Positions 1-8,159 of a stretch of 64,000 nt of DNA are shown here, in pieces. The stretch spans positions 2,480,001 to 2,544,000 of the forward strand of contig CBDAPZ010000001.1 in assembly GCA_965198855.1 (NCBI GenBank), written 5' to 3'. The notes under the pieces are model-generated. The model worked only from the letters and a program-made list of their open reading frames with translations, did not search any database and was not told the origin of the DNA. Source of the stretch: BOG-908 sp965198855 (GTDB lineage Bacteria > Pseudomonadota > Alphaproteobacteria > Acetobacterales > Acetobacteraceae). Numbering within the stretch: the stretch's first letter is position 1; the number at the start of each line of letters is the position of its first letter. The translations under genes and the position numbers were made by a program.

Positions 1-195
1 CCGGCAGCCGAACAAGGCATTTTTCTGGCGGGTGACGGTATTTCCTGGACGCCGGCCTGGGCTGAGGGTGCGATCCAGACGGCGCTGAATGCGGTTTGGG
101 GAATCATGAATCATCTTGGTGGGAAGAGCCACGCCGAGAATCCTGGGCCGGGGGATCTTTTTGAGGAACTCGGACCTTTGGCGCTGCCGGATTAA
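1..195 (+). CDS. flavin amine oxidase, C-terminal end only
   Basis: This is the last 64 codons of a gene that begins before the window. The frame starting at base 1 reads through to TAA at 193-195. It contains the segment FLAGDGISWTPAWAEGA followed by an AL-NAV helix, which matches the C-terminal FAD-binding element of flavin monoamine oxidases and tryptophan 2-monooxygenase-like enzymes (GD..S..WAEGA). Such enzymes oxidise amines or amino acids using FAD. The substrate cannot be told from this fragment. The gene runs convergently towards the sedolisin gene. Confidence 0.75.
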   Translation, partial: PAAEQGIFLAGDGISWTPAWAEGAIQTALNAVWGIMNHLGGKSHAENPGPGDLFEELGPLALPD

Positions 196-206
196 GGAAG
201 CAAGGT

Positions 207-287
207 TTCCGCAGATGTCGCAGATAAGACAAGGCGCTGCGCAGATGAGGTGACGGGGATCCTTCCTTATCTGCGCAATCTGCGGAA
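207..287. repeat. imperfect inverted repeat after the amine oxidase gene
   Basis: A 22-base arm at 207-228 and a 22-base arm at 266-287 are inverted copies that differ at only two central positions. The core words are CCGCAGAT and CGCAGATAAG. The spacing of 37 bases would allow a long hairpin in RNA of either strand. It lies 12 bases after the amine oxidase stop codon, so it may act as a transcript end or a stabiliser. It does not match the other repeat family of this window. Confidence 0.6.
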
Positions 288-312
288 GACTTTTTCTCTG
301 TCCGTCGTACAT

Positions 313-342
313 AAAAAAGCCGGCGCTTTTGGCGCCGGCTTT
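313..342 (-). terminator. Rho-independent terminator of the sedolisin gene
   Basis: A perfect 11 bp stem (316-326 with 332-342, arm AAAGCCGGCGC) encloses a 5-base loop. On the minus strand it is followed by a run of six T. It sits about 20 bases after the sedolisin stop codon. The plus-strand reading has only a short T run, so it mainly serves the minus strand. Confidence 0.85.
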
Positions 343-362
343 CAGAGTTAGTTTTGTGAGAC

Positions 363-2564
363 TTAGTCTTTGATGAGATCCGGCAGGTATGGCGTGCCGA
401 GGCCGGTCACGTCGTCATATCCGGCGGTCGTGTAGTTAAATACGTCGTTGATGCCCTCGCAGATGGTCGAGGCGCAGACTTCCAGCGCATAGGGAGTGGG
501 GTAGACGACTTCCGGTACCGAGTTGATGGTGACGACACGCACCAGAGAGGGACTCGTGACATAGCCACGAAGCACTGCGGTGGGCGTGGTCGGCGCCAGC
601 ACGTCAACGAGAGCGGCACTTTTCTGCGTCGCACCCGTTTTCAGACTGTAAAGCAACGGATTGGCAAATCCGACAGCCGGCTTGCCGGCCGCTTTGCGTG
701 CCTGATCGAGCCGCGCCATGACGCCCGCCATCAGCGGAGAAGCAAGGCTGGTGCCGCCCTCATCGAGCTCGCAATACTCGGTGGTGGTGGTCAGCGCCGT
801 GCACCCAGTATCCTCGTAGTTTCCGGCAATGGTGAAGGTCTCGCCATAGAGATAGCCGGTGTAAGGATCAGCAACCATGGAAACGTCGGGGCTCACCCGC
901 TGCGGGCTCGAAAGCGCGACCGTATAGCCGCTCGCCACGTTCTCCGTCGTCGCCAGCGCGGCGGGAACAACACCCACCTGGTAGGCAGGCTGCGGCTCGA
1001 TAAGGCTGATGCCGCCGCCTGAGCCCGAGTAGAAGGAGAAGTCGTAGTAGGTGAGCCCAAAATCGGTGGTGGTGGTGAGCCCGCTGGTGGTGATCGAGCT
1101 GCTGCTGTTCACCGTGGCGCCGGCGAGATAATCGCGCGCGGTGCCCCAACCCCACTCGCCCTTGTTGCCGCCGGCACCGTAAAGTGCCAACGACGTGCCG
1201 CCGACACCGGTCACATACGGGCTGGTGGCCTGATAGGAACCGCTGGCAACGCCATTGACCTGCGAAAGATCGCCGTCGTCACCGGAGCTGAATAGGATCG
1301 TCTGGCCCTGTGTCGCGGCGACCTCGGATGCCTGATCCAGCATAGCGACGGAGGCGGCATCAATGCCCTCCCCGTTATAGCCGTAGCTGTTGGTGATCAC
1401 GTCGGCCTGCACGTTATAGACGGCGTTGAGAAATGCGACAGTCAGCGATTCGTTGCAGTCGCGCGCGCCGATATAGACGATGGTCGCACCCGGCGCCGAT
1501 CCATGCACGGACGCAAGATCGAGGCTTTGCTCAACGAACCAGCCCTGCGGCCCGCACGCTTCGCTCGGACTGACATTGTAGATGCCTTCGGGAATAACCT
1601 GCGAGAAATTCGCAGCAGTCAGCGCCGGCAAGGAGTGGTTTTTGGCGTAGCGATTGCCGTCGGCCTCGAGCGTCGGCGACGCATAGGCATCGATGATCGC
1701 AACCGTGACGCCGGTGCCATCCGGTTTCACCTTGTTCAGGCCGTATGCGATCTGGATCTGCTGTGGCGTATAGCCGCACATCAGCCAGGGCAAAGTCTTT
1801 TTGTAGGGACCAGGCTTGGTGCTGAGAACGGCCGAGGTATCACCGAAATAGGTGCTGCAATAAGGAGAAGGCGTGTTGCCGGTGGTGGGCGGCGCGATAA
1901 CCGCAGGTTTCACTGCATCGCTCGTCAGATCAGGCGCAGCCATCGTTGGCGAGGAAATCTGCGTTCTTGCCTCTTCCCGGGTGGCGGATTGATGAAACGG
2001 GTGCTTGAGGAAGGTGGTGTCGTCCAGGCCTTCCACATAGAGGATCTTGCCCGCCAGCGAGGCCGGGATGGTCGGTGCCTCCCTGTTCGCGCGCAGCGTC
2101 AGGTTGCCGTAGGTATACAGATCCTGCGTGACACCGAAGGTGGCGCGCAGCTGCCGGACATTGGCTCGTGCTTCCACATAGGCGCCCAGCGGCCCCACCT
2201 TGACGAGAGACATGCCAGCATTCTTCAGCAATGCTCTCACCGCTTCCACATCGGCGGCATCCGGCGCGAAGCGGGCGGCCACTTCGGCTTTGCTGAGATA
2301 ATGGCCGTATTCGGCACTGCGCGGGTTCGAAATGCTGTCGGCGCTCACCTTCAGCCCAGCCTGGTCGCGCAGCGCCATATGCACCGCGATATCGACCGTG
2401 CGCGATTCTTCGGCCGTGCCGACCTTGGTCGCTTTCAGGGCCCAGGCACTGACGTTGCCCGGCACCGTCGCGGCACTCTCGGCACGCGCGGGCAGGGCCG
2501 CGATACACAGAACGCCCGCGAGCGCGGACGCGCCCAAAAACAGGTTCTTTGACCGACTAAGCAT
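363..2564 (-). CDS. secreted sedolisin (S53 family) serine-carboxyl protease
   Basis: The precursor is 733 aa. ATG at 2564 follows GGAGAAC and begins a signal peptide (MLSRSKN, hydrophobic core, PARA|ES); a longer frame to 2765 lacks such a start. Residues about 50-190 match the Pro-kumamolisin activation propeptide. The catalytic domain shows the S53 Glu/Asp pair in FVEQSLDLASVHGSAPG (E345, D349) and the nucleophile in EGGTSLASP (S606). The C-terminal Ca-binding strand is AGYDDVTGLGTP. Sedolisins are subtilisin-fold endopeptidases active at acidic pH and mature by removing their own propeptide. Secretion to the periplasm or outside is expected. A strong terminator follows. Substrates are unknown. 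Confidence 0.93.
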   Translation of the reverse strand: MLSRSKNLFLGASALAGVLCIAALPARAESAATVPGNVSAWALKATKVGTAEESRTVDIAVHMALRDQAGLKVSADSISNPRSAEYGHYLSKAEVAARFAPDAADVEAVRALLKNAGMSLVKVGPLGAYVEARANVRQLRATFGVTQDLYTYGNLTLRANREAPTIPASLAGKILYVEGLDDTTFLKHPFHQSATREEARTQISSPTMAAPDLTSDAVKPAVIAPPTTGNTPSPYCSTYFGDTSAVLSTKPGPYKKTLPWLMCGYTPQQIQIAYGLNKVKPDGTGVTVAIIDAYASPTLEADGNRYAKNHSLPALTAANFSQVIPEGIYNVSPSEACGPQGWFVEQSLDLASVHGSAPGATIVYIGARDCNESLTVAFLNAVYNVQADVITNSYGYNGEGIDAASVAMLDQASEVAATQGQTILFSSGDDGDLSQVNGVASGSYQATSPYVTGVGGTSLALYGAGGNKGEWGWGTARDYLAGATVNSSSSITTSGLTTTTDFGLTYYDFSFYSGSGGGISLIEPQPAYQVGVVPAALATTENVASGYTVALSSPQRVSPDVSMVADPYTGYLYGETFTIAGNYEDTGCTALTTTTEYCELDEGGTSLASPLMAGVMARLDQARKAAGKPAVGFANPLLYSLKTGATQKSAALVDVLAPTTPTAVLRGYVTSPSLVRVVTINSVPEVVYPTPYALEVCASTICEGINDVFNYTTAGYDDVTGLGTPYLPDLIKD

Positions 2565-2825
2565 CTTGTTCTCCAAGAATATGATGGTGCGTGACCCGGC
2601 TCGTATGTATGTCAGCGGCAGCAGCGCGCCGCCGTGGTCTTTGGGATTTGGAATCGATCTGGAATTTGCCTGCCGGCAGAGTTGTCGTGCATTTTCCGGA
2701 ACAGGCGTGCCCCCCAAGGATCCGTCTGTAACCGGCGGAAACCTAGTCTGCCGCTGAATGGACATGCAACCGAAATATGAGCGTTACGGTGCGGCACGCG
2801 CTGTCTTTTTCCGAGTGGAGCAACG

Positions 2826-3695
2826 ATGCAACTGACCTTCCCGATCTTCGCTTTGTGCCTATCCGCGAGCACCGCGCTGGCGCAGCCTCAGCCGGCCGCA
2901 CTCTTCACCGATCCGCCGCCCGACACGGCACATCCTGCAAGCCTGCAGGTGGTGCATATCCCGAGCCATGGCCTGGAGATAAACGGTGTCATCTACGAAG
3001 CCTCCGGCGCTGGCCTGCATCCCACGGTTGTGCTGCTGCATGGTTTCCCAGGCAATGAGCAGAATCTGGATCTTGCGCAGGCGATACGACGTGCGGGGTG
3101 GAACGTTCTCACGCTGCATTATCGCGGCTCCTGGGGCAGCCCCGGCACCTATAGTTTTACCCACGTGTTCGAGGATGCGCAGGCGGCGCTGAATTTTGTA
3201 CGGAGTCCTGTGGTCGCCGCAAAATACGGTGTTGATACGAATCGACTTGTCGTGATCGGGCATAGCCTCGGCGGCATGGCGGCCTCCATCGTCGGTCGTG
3301 ACAATCCCTCGCTGCTCGGTGTCGGGATGATTTCTGCGGCGGATTTCGGCAAGATCGGCAACGGTGCGGTGCCTGGCGGCCGCGCCGGGCTGAGTTCGTT
3401 CATGGCGGACAACATGGAGTCGCTTGCAGGCACCTCGCCGTCCACGCTCGCCGACGAGGCGATCGCTCACGCGAAGTCCTGGGAGTTCATTACCTATGCC
3501 CCCGCTCTGGCAAAGCACAGGCTGCTTCTGGTCACGTCCGATGACGGGCTTGCAGCGTCAAGCGAGGCGTTAGGCAGTGCGGTGCGAAAGCTGGACAGCA
3601 AGCCGATGACGCAGATCCATCTCGCCACCGACCATTCCTACTCCGGCGCCCGCATGGCGCTCGAAGCCGCCGTTATCAACTGGCTGAATAAATAG
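2826..3695 (+). CDS. exported alpha/beta hydrolase
   Basis: 289 aa. ATG follows GGAGCAACG. The first 19 residues form a signal peptide (LCLSASTALA|QP), so a periplasmic enzyme is likely. The fold signatures are HGFPGNEQNLD (oxyanion region, about residues 75-85), the nucleophile elbow GHSLGGMA and a C-terminal histidine in DHSYSG. It resembles the dienelactone hydrolase/acyl-peptidase-like group of alpha/beta hydrolases; the actual ester or amide substrate is not indicated. The gene is divergent from the sedolisin and its last 20 bases overlap the 3' end of truA on the other strand. Confidence 0.8.
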   Translation: MQLTFPIFALCLSASTALAQPQPAALFTDPPPDTAHPASLQVVHIPSHGLEINGVIYEASGAGLHPTVVLLHGFPGNEQNLDLAQAIRRAGWNVLTLHYRGSWGSPGTYSFTHVFEDAQAALNFVRSPVVAAKYGVDTNRLVVIGHSLGGMAASIVGRDNPSLLGVGMISAADFGKIGNGAVPGGRAGLSSFMADNMESLAGTSPSTLADEAIAHAKSWEFITYAPALAKHRLLLVTSDDGLAASSEALGSAVRKLDSKPMTQIHLATDHSYSGARMALEAAVINWLNK

Positions 3696-4455
3696 CCGGG
3701 CCTCCAAACGGATCCTGTCCGTATTTCACCCCGGTGAGATACAGACCATCCGGCGGTGCGGTTGGCCCGGCCGCACCGCGGTCGCAGGCTTTCAGCGCAC
3801 GCCCCATGTCTTGGGGCGTCCAGCGTCCCTCCCCTACCAGTTTCAGGCTGCCCACCATGTTGCGCACCTGGTGGTGCAGGAAGCTGCGTGCTTCCGCGAC
3901 GATCTCCAGCATATCGCCAGAACGGATCACATCCAGCCGGTCGAGCGTGCGCAGTGGCGAACTTGCCTGGCAAGCACTGGCACGAAACGAGGTGAAATCG
4001 TGCCGTCCTAAGAGGTGTTGCGCACCCTCATGCATTGCCGTCGCATCAAGCGGACGCGGCACATGCCAGACGCGCTTTGCCAGCAGCGCCGTCCGCGCTG
4101 GGCGGTTGAGGATGCGGTAGGAATAGGCTCGCCCGATCGCCGAGAACCGCGCGTTGAATGCCTCCGTCACCAACGCTGCGCGCACCACCGCTACGGGATG
4201 CGGTTTGAGATGGTAGTTGAGCGCCGCTATCATCTTCTCCGGCGTCATCTCGCGCGCGAGATCCACATGCACCACCTGGCCAGAGGCGTGCACACCGCTA
4301 TCGGTGCGCCCCGCCGCCGTACACACCACCTTGCCGCCGGCCAGACGTCCTATCGCCTCTTCCAGCACCGATTGTATGGACGGCCCGGTGATCTGGTACT
4401 GCCAGCCGACGAAGCGCGTGCCGTCATATTCCAGCAGCAGCGCCCAACGTGCCAT
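3676..4455 (-). CDS. truA: tRNA pseudouridine(38-40) synthase
   Basis: 259 aa, the usual TruA length. The start ATG at 4455 overlaps the fmt stop (TGATG), which excludes the longer frame. The N terminus MARWALLLEYDGTRFVGWQ and the catalytic motif GRTDSGVHASGQV (nucleophile D52) are diagnostic. TruA isomerises uridines 38-40 in the anticodon stem-loop of many tRNAs. It is the last gene of a def-fmt-truA operon, so it is probably co-translated with fmt. Its 3' end overlaps the convergent hydrolase gene by 20 bases. Confidence 0.97.
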   Translation of the reverse strand: MARWALLLEYDGTRFVGWQYQITGPSIQSVLEEAIGRLAGGKVVCTAAGRTDSGVHASGQVVHVDLAREMTPEKMIAALNYHLKPHPVAVVRAALVTEAFNARFSAIGRAYSYRILNRPARTALLAKRVWHVPRPLDATAMHEGAQHLLGRHDFTSFRASACQASSPLRTLDRLDVIRSGDMLEIVAEARSFLHHQVRNMVGSLKLVGEGRWTPQDMGRALKACDRGAAGPTAPPDGLYLTGVKYGQDPFGGPAIYSAS

Positions 4456-5360
4456 CAGCCGAAGCGCATTTCCTGCCACCCGGGCAGGCCACGCAGGAAC
4501 GCATCGCCATCCGTCGCCAGCCGGCCCGGACGCTGCACGCGCAACAGGCGCAGCGCGCCGGTGCCGCAGGCAACAACGCCGGCTGCGTCGAGCACTTGTC
4601 CGGCTTCGCCGCATGCCACGACAGGTTCCGCCTGCAATATCTTCAGGGTCTCGCCGGCGAACATCGCGAAGGTGCCGGGCCAGGGCGTGAGCGCGCGCAC
4701 CTGGCGATCGAGCGTCGCGGCATCGAGGGAAAAATCCATCCGACCGTCTTCGCGGGTGAGCTTGCCTGCATACGTCACACCTTCCAGCGGCTGCGGCACC
4801 GCCTGCGGCATGTCCGCCAGCACCTGCACGATCATCGAAGCCCCCAATGCCGACAAGGCATCATGCAATTCGGGCGTGGTGCTGCGCGGACCAATCGGCA
4901 CCGGGCTGTTCCGCAGCATCGCCCCGGTATCGAGCCCTTCATCCATGCGCATGATGGTGATGCCGGTTTGCACGTCGCCGGCCAATATGGCGGCGTGGAT
5001 CGGCGCCGCCCCGCGCCAGCGCGGCAAAAGGCTCGCATGTATGTTCAGGCAACCGAGACGCGGCGCTTCGAGCATCGCCGGCGGCAGGATCAATCCGTAG
5101 GCGGCCACCACCGCGGCGTCGAGTTCCAGTGCCGCGAACGCCGCATGGGCCTGCTCATCGTGTTTCACCCGCGCCGGTGAGCGCACCGGCAGGCCCATCG
5201 CTTCGGCCGCCAATTGCACGGCGCATTTCGTCAGCGCCTGGCCACGATGGGCCGGCCGCGCCGGCTGGGTGTAGACGCAAACGACCTCATGCCCGGCCTG
5301 CACAAGCGCCCGCAGCGCAGGCACCGCAAAAGCCGGGCTGCCGAGGAAAGCCAGCCTCAC
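4455..5360 (-). CDS. fmt: methionyl-tRNA formyltransferase
   Basis: 301 aa, typical length. It transfers the formyl group of 10-formyl-THF to initiator Met-tRNA. The N-terminal Rossmann-like transferase domain carries CLNIHASLLPRWRGAAPI (N106, H108) and MDEGLDTGAML with D144, the catalytic triad of the family. The C-terminal OB-like tRNA-binding domain follows from about residue 205. Its start overlaps the def stop by 4 bases (ATGA) and its stop overlaps the truA start. It draws on the same formyl-THF pool that the nearby fhs gene product makes. Confidence 0.97.
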   Translation of the reverse strand: MRLAFLGSPAFAVPALRALVQAGHEVVCVYTQPARPAHRGQALTKCAVQLAAEAMGLPVRSPARVKHDEQAHAAFAALELDAAVVAAYGLILPPAMLEAPRLGCLNIHASLLPRWRGAAPIHAAILAGDVQTGITIMRMDEGLDTGAMLRNSPVPIGPRSTTPELHDALSALGASMIVQVLADMPQAVPQPLEGVTYAGKLTREDGRMDFSLDAATLDRQVRALTPWPGTFAMFAGETLKILQAEPVVACGEAGQVLDAAGVVACGTGALRLLRVQRPGRLATDGDAFLRGLPGWQEMRFG

Positions 5361-5896
5361 ATCTGCCTCTTCGCCGGCTCTTTCAGCAGCTTCTGTTCCT
5401 TGGCGAGTTTGCGCATCAGCATGTTGCGCTTCAACGCCGAGATATGGTCGACGAACAGGATGCCATCGAGATGATCGAGCTCATGCTGCAGGCAGGCTGC
5501 CATCAGGCCCTCCGCGTCGATCTCGCGCCGCTTGCCCACCTCGTCCGAATAGCCCAGCCGCACCATCGCCGGGCGCGACACATCGGCATACTGGTTCGGC
5601 AGCGACAGGCAGCCTTCCTCACGCGTGGCCCAGTCCTCGCTGACTCGCAGGATTTCCGGATTGATCAGCACCATCGGCGACCGCGTCTCGCCCTCTGCAA
5701 GGTCGACGATGAAAAACCGCAGCCCGATATCCACCTGCGGCGCCGCAAGCCCAATACCGGGCGCCTTGTACATGGCGCCGAACATGCGCGGGAGAACCGC
5801 CCGCACACGGTCCATATCCTCTGTCCTCACGGCGCGCGCCTTGGTTTTCAGCGTTTTATGCGGGGCCACCAATATGGGGAGCAACTCTTCATCCAT
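5357..5896 (-). CDS. def: peptide deformylase
   Basis: 179 aa. It removes the formyl group from nascent N-formylmethionine. All three motifs are intact: GIGLAAPQ (47-54), EEGCLSLP with metal ligand C96, and QHELDHLDG with metal ligands H138 and H142 and catalytic E139. It is the first gene of the def-fmt-truA operon. The C terminus is a basic Lys-rich tail (KLAKEQKLLKEPAKRQM), common in alphaproteobacterial enzymes. Confidence 0.97.
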   Translation of the reverse strand: MDEELLPILVAPHKTLKTKARAVRTEDMDRVRAVLPRMFGAMYKAPGIGLAAPQVDIGLRFFIVDLAEGETRSPMVLINPEILRVSEDWATREEGCLSLPNQYADVSRPAMVRLGYSDEVGKRREIDAEGLMAACLQHELDHLDGILFVDHISALKRNMLMRKLAKEQKLLKEPAKRQM

Positions 5897-5946
5897 CCGC
5901 CAGACTTATCGACCCGCGATGCGGATGGCCAGAGGCTGAAAGCAGT

Positions 5947-6834
5947 TCATGCACTGTAGTCCGGGCGCTCTATATCGGCCACAATCCCGACCTCGACCGG
6001 GGCCCATCCAAGGATCTTCATCGTCCACTTCTGGGAAGCGGGGCCGTTATTGGCCACCCAGGTCGCCAAAGGTCCGAAATGCCCGTCGGCTTCTTCTTGC
6101 GTCAGGGATTTCACCGGTAGGCCGAGTTGACGGCCGATCGCCTCCGCAATGTGCCGGTAAGGCACGCCTTCTTCCGCGACAGCATGGTAGGCCTCACCCC
6201 GTGCGCCCCGTTCGAGCGCAAGGCGGTAGAGTCGCGCCGCGTCCAGACGGTGCACGGCGGGCCAGAGGTTCTGCCCATCGCCGATATAGGCCGACACGCC
6301 CTTTATGCGTGCTATTCCCGCAAGCATCGGCACGAAACCATGGATCTCGCCCTTGCCGTGCACGGAGCGCGGATTGCGGACGACGTTCGCGTGCAAGCCC
6401 CGTTCGGCGAGGGCGAACGCCGTCTGCTCCGACGCACGCGGAAAGGCCGGCATCACGGCTGGCCTCTCTTCCTCGGTGGCCTTCTCGCCCGTCAGATGAA
6501 GGAAGCCGCTGGTCACGACGATCGGCCGGGTGGACCCGGTGAACACCTCACCGAAGATCTCGATGGCGGTTCGATCCTCATCGGCCAGTTGCTCGATCTT
6601 CGAGAGATCAAGGCCGAACGCGGTATGGATGATGCCGTCTGCGTCCGAAGCACCTGCGCGCAGCATGTCGAAATCGCCCAGAACGCCGATCAGCGGTGTC
6701 CCGCCGGCGGAAGCCAGTGCGTCACCCTTCTCCTTCGAGCGCACCAAGCCTACAACGGAATGACCCGCCTCCATCAGATCCTGGGCGATCGCCGAGCCGA
6801 TCCAACCACTCGCGCCTGTCAGAAATACACGCAT
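5947..6834 (-). CDS. NAD-dependent epimerase/dehydratase-family oxidoreductase (extended SDR)
   Basis: 295 aa. ATG at 6834 is preceded by AGGAGG at ideal spacing. An upstream in-frame start lies inside the operator palindrome and is an artefact of that sequence. The N terminus MRVFLTGASGWIGSAIA is the TGxxGxxG NAD(P)-binding motif of extended SDRs. The canonical YxxxK is not obvious, so a catalytic role like that of atypical SDRs is possible. The gene is divergent from a TetR gene with two palindromes between them, which points to control by that regulator. The natural substrate is unknown. Confidence 0.82.
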   Translation of the reverse strand: MRVFLTGASGWIGSAIAQDLMEAGHSVVGLVRSKEKGDALASAGGTPLIGVLGDFDMLRAGASDADGIIHTAFGLDLSKIEQLADEDRTAIEIFGEVFTGSTRPIVVTSGFLHLTGEKATEEERPAVMPAFPRASEQTAFALAERGLHANVVRNPRSVHGKGEIHGFVPMLAGIARIKGVSAYIGDGQNLWPAVHRLDAARLYRLALERGARGEAYHAVAEEGVPYRHIAEAIGRQLGLPVKSLTQEEADGHFGPLATWVANNGPASQKWTMKILGWAPVEVGIVADIERPDYSA

Positions 6835-6876
6835 GCCAACCTCCTTGCTGCTCCCGACGAATGATGTAGGACCCCC

Positions 6877-6912
6877 GTCAGTCACTGACATAGGACGATG
6901 TCAGTCACTGAC
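6877..6912. promoter_or_regulatory. double palindromic operator between the epimerase and TetR genes
   Basis: Two identical 13-base palindromes GTCAGTCACTGAC (6-base arms, 1-base centre) lie at 6877-6889 and 6900-6912, centres 23 bp apart. This is about two helical turns, so dimers would bind on one face. They sit in the short divergent promoter region of a TetR gene, the standard place for TetR autoregulation. The right copy overlaps a possible ATG at 6898, which argues that the regulator starts further downstream. Confidence 0.8.
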
Positions 6913-6924
6913 AAGGTTTCAGAG

Positions 6925-7479
6925 ATGACCAGGCAAGACGGCGATGCTCGGATCCGCTTGCAGCAGGCAGCCATTAAGCTGTTCCGGGAACGCGGCTACG
7001 ACCGCACGACGGCCGCGGACATCGCTGCGGATGCAGGCGTGACGGAGCGTACTTTTTTTCGCCACTTCCCGGACAAGCGCGAGGTGCTGTTCGACGGACA
7101 GGCGGTGCTAAACGATGCTTTGACGGCTTCGATCGCAGACGCGCCACCGGGTCTTGGGCCGCTGGATACGCTTTTCCGGGCGTTCCGGTCGGCCCGACAG
7201 CTTCTTGAAGATAACCGGCCGTTCTCAAAACCCCGGCACGAGCTCATCTCGACCACACCCGCTCTGCAAGAGCGCGAGTTGGCGAAGACGGCGGCACTGG
7301 CCGATGTGCTCGCCAATGCATTGAGGGCGCGAGGTGTTCCCGACCTTCAAGCCACCTTGGCCGCCCGTGCAGGCATGGCCACCTTCGCGCATGCAACCAT
7401 CTCGTGGCTTGAGAACGCAGAGACGAGCTTGGCTGCCCAGCTCGATCTTGCTGAGCGGGAACTCAGGGCATTGTTGTGA
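6925..7479 (+). CDS. TetR-family transcriptional regulator
   Basis: 184 aa from the ATG at 6925; an alternative ATG at 6898 would place the right operator palindrome inside the coding region. The N-terminal helix-turn-helix reads AAIKLFRERGYDRTTAADIAADAGVTERTFFRHFPDKREVLF, interrupted here only by its normal turns. The C-terminal ligand domain is not diagnostic. It probably represses the divergent epimerase gene and itself through the two palindromes at 6877-6912. The inducer is unknown. Confidence 0.88.
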   Translation: MTRQDGDARIRLQQAAIKLFRERGYDRTTAADIAADAGVTERTFFRHFPDKREVLFDGQAVLNDALTASIADAPPGLGPLDTLFRAFRSARQLLEDNRPFSKPRHELISTTPALQERELAKTAALADVLANALRARGVPDLQATLAARAGMATFAHATISWLENAETSLAAQLDLAERELRALL

Positions 7480-7529
7480 GGTCCAAGCACGCTCCCTTCA
7501 CTCGTTTGTTTGCGAGCAGTGCAGCCGCC

Positions 7530-8159
7530 TCACATAAGTTGTTCACGGACGTCTTCGTACGTCTTCTCCGTCAGAGCAGCCGCACCGTCCAACACTCCGT
7601 CCAACGCGGCGATAGTCGCGGTAGCACGGGTCCGGTCGGTGAGCAGCTTCACATTGACGAGCACGTTGAGCGCCGAGCTGCGCAGCCCCGCATGTGCCGC
7701 CAGAACGGCAACGCCGCCATCGCTGATAACGGATTTGTTGCCCTTCTCGGACGCCTCTACGGCAAGATCGATCGCTTCACGGCACAGGCGTGCGCAATCG
7801 AGCGGTGCCGCAATCGCTGAACCCAGTGCGTCCTGGATCGCTGCATCGCGCGCCGCCAGATCCTGTTCGGAGAGTTTGGGCATGCCATAGGCGCGCATGA
7901 GCGTGTCAAAGGCGTCAGCGTCGGCGTCGATGGCTTCAGCCAGCTTGTCACGCAGCCCGTCGGCGCGCGCGAGAAGCGACTGCATGTCGGCTTCCACGGC
8001 CGCATATTTCTTTTTGCCGATCGTGAGGTTCGCGACCATGCCGGCGAGTGCCGCACCTACCGCGCCAAGCACCGCGGCCGCACCGCCGCCGCCAGGTGTT
8101 GCCGCCTTGCTGCCCAGCTCGACAAGAAACGCGTTCAATGGCAGGTCACGGACGGTCAT
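7530..8159 (-). CDS. fchA: methenyltetrahydrofolate cyclohydrolase (FchA type)
   Basis: 209 aa from ATG 8159, or 210 from a GTG three bases upstream; the start overlaps the mtdA stop. It belongs to the formiminotransferase-cyclodeaminase C-terminal family. It has the conserved PGGGGAAAVLGAVGAALAGMV segment (about residues 22-42) and the motif GGVAVLAAHAGL. In methylotrophs FchA interconverts methenyl-THF and 10-formyl-THF, linking formate (through Fhs) to MtdA. It is the last gene of the serine-cycle string and converges on the TetR gene. Confidence 0.93.
   Translation of the reverse strand: MTVRDLPLNAFLVELGSKAATPGGGGAAAVLGAVGAALAGMVANLTIGKKKYAAVEADMQSLLARADGLRDKLAEAIDADADAFDTLMRAYGMPKLSEQDLAARDAAIQDALGSAIAAPLDCARLCREAIDLAVEASEKGNKSVISDGGVAVLAAHAGLRSSALNVLVNVKLLTDRTRATATIAALDGVLDGAAALTEKTYEDVREQLM

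Noticed and set aside
1503..2552. 349-codon frame antisense to the sedolisin gene
   Set aside because: The sedolisin frame has signal peptide, propeptide and all catalytic residues; the antisense frame has none.
2565..2765. Extension of the sedolisin protein by 67 residues at the N terminus
   Set aside because: The internal ATG at 2564 has GGAG at proper spacing and starts a signal peptide; the extension would bury that signal.
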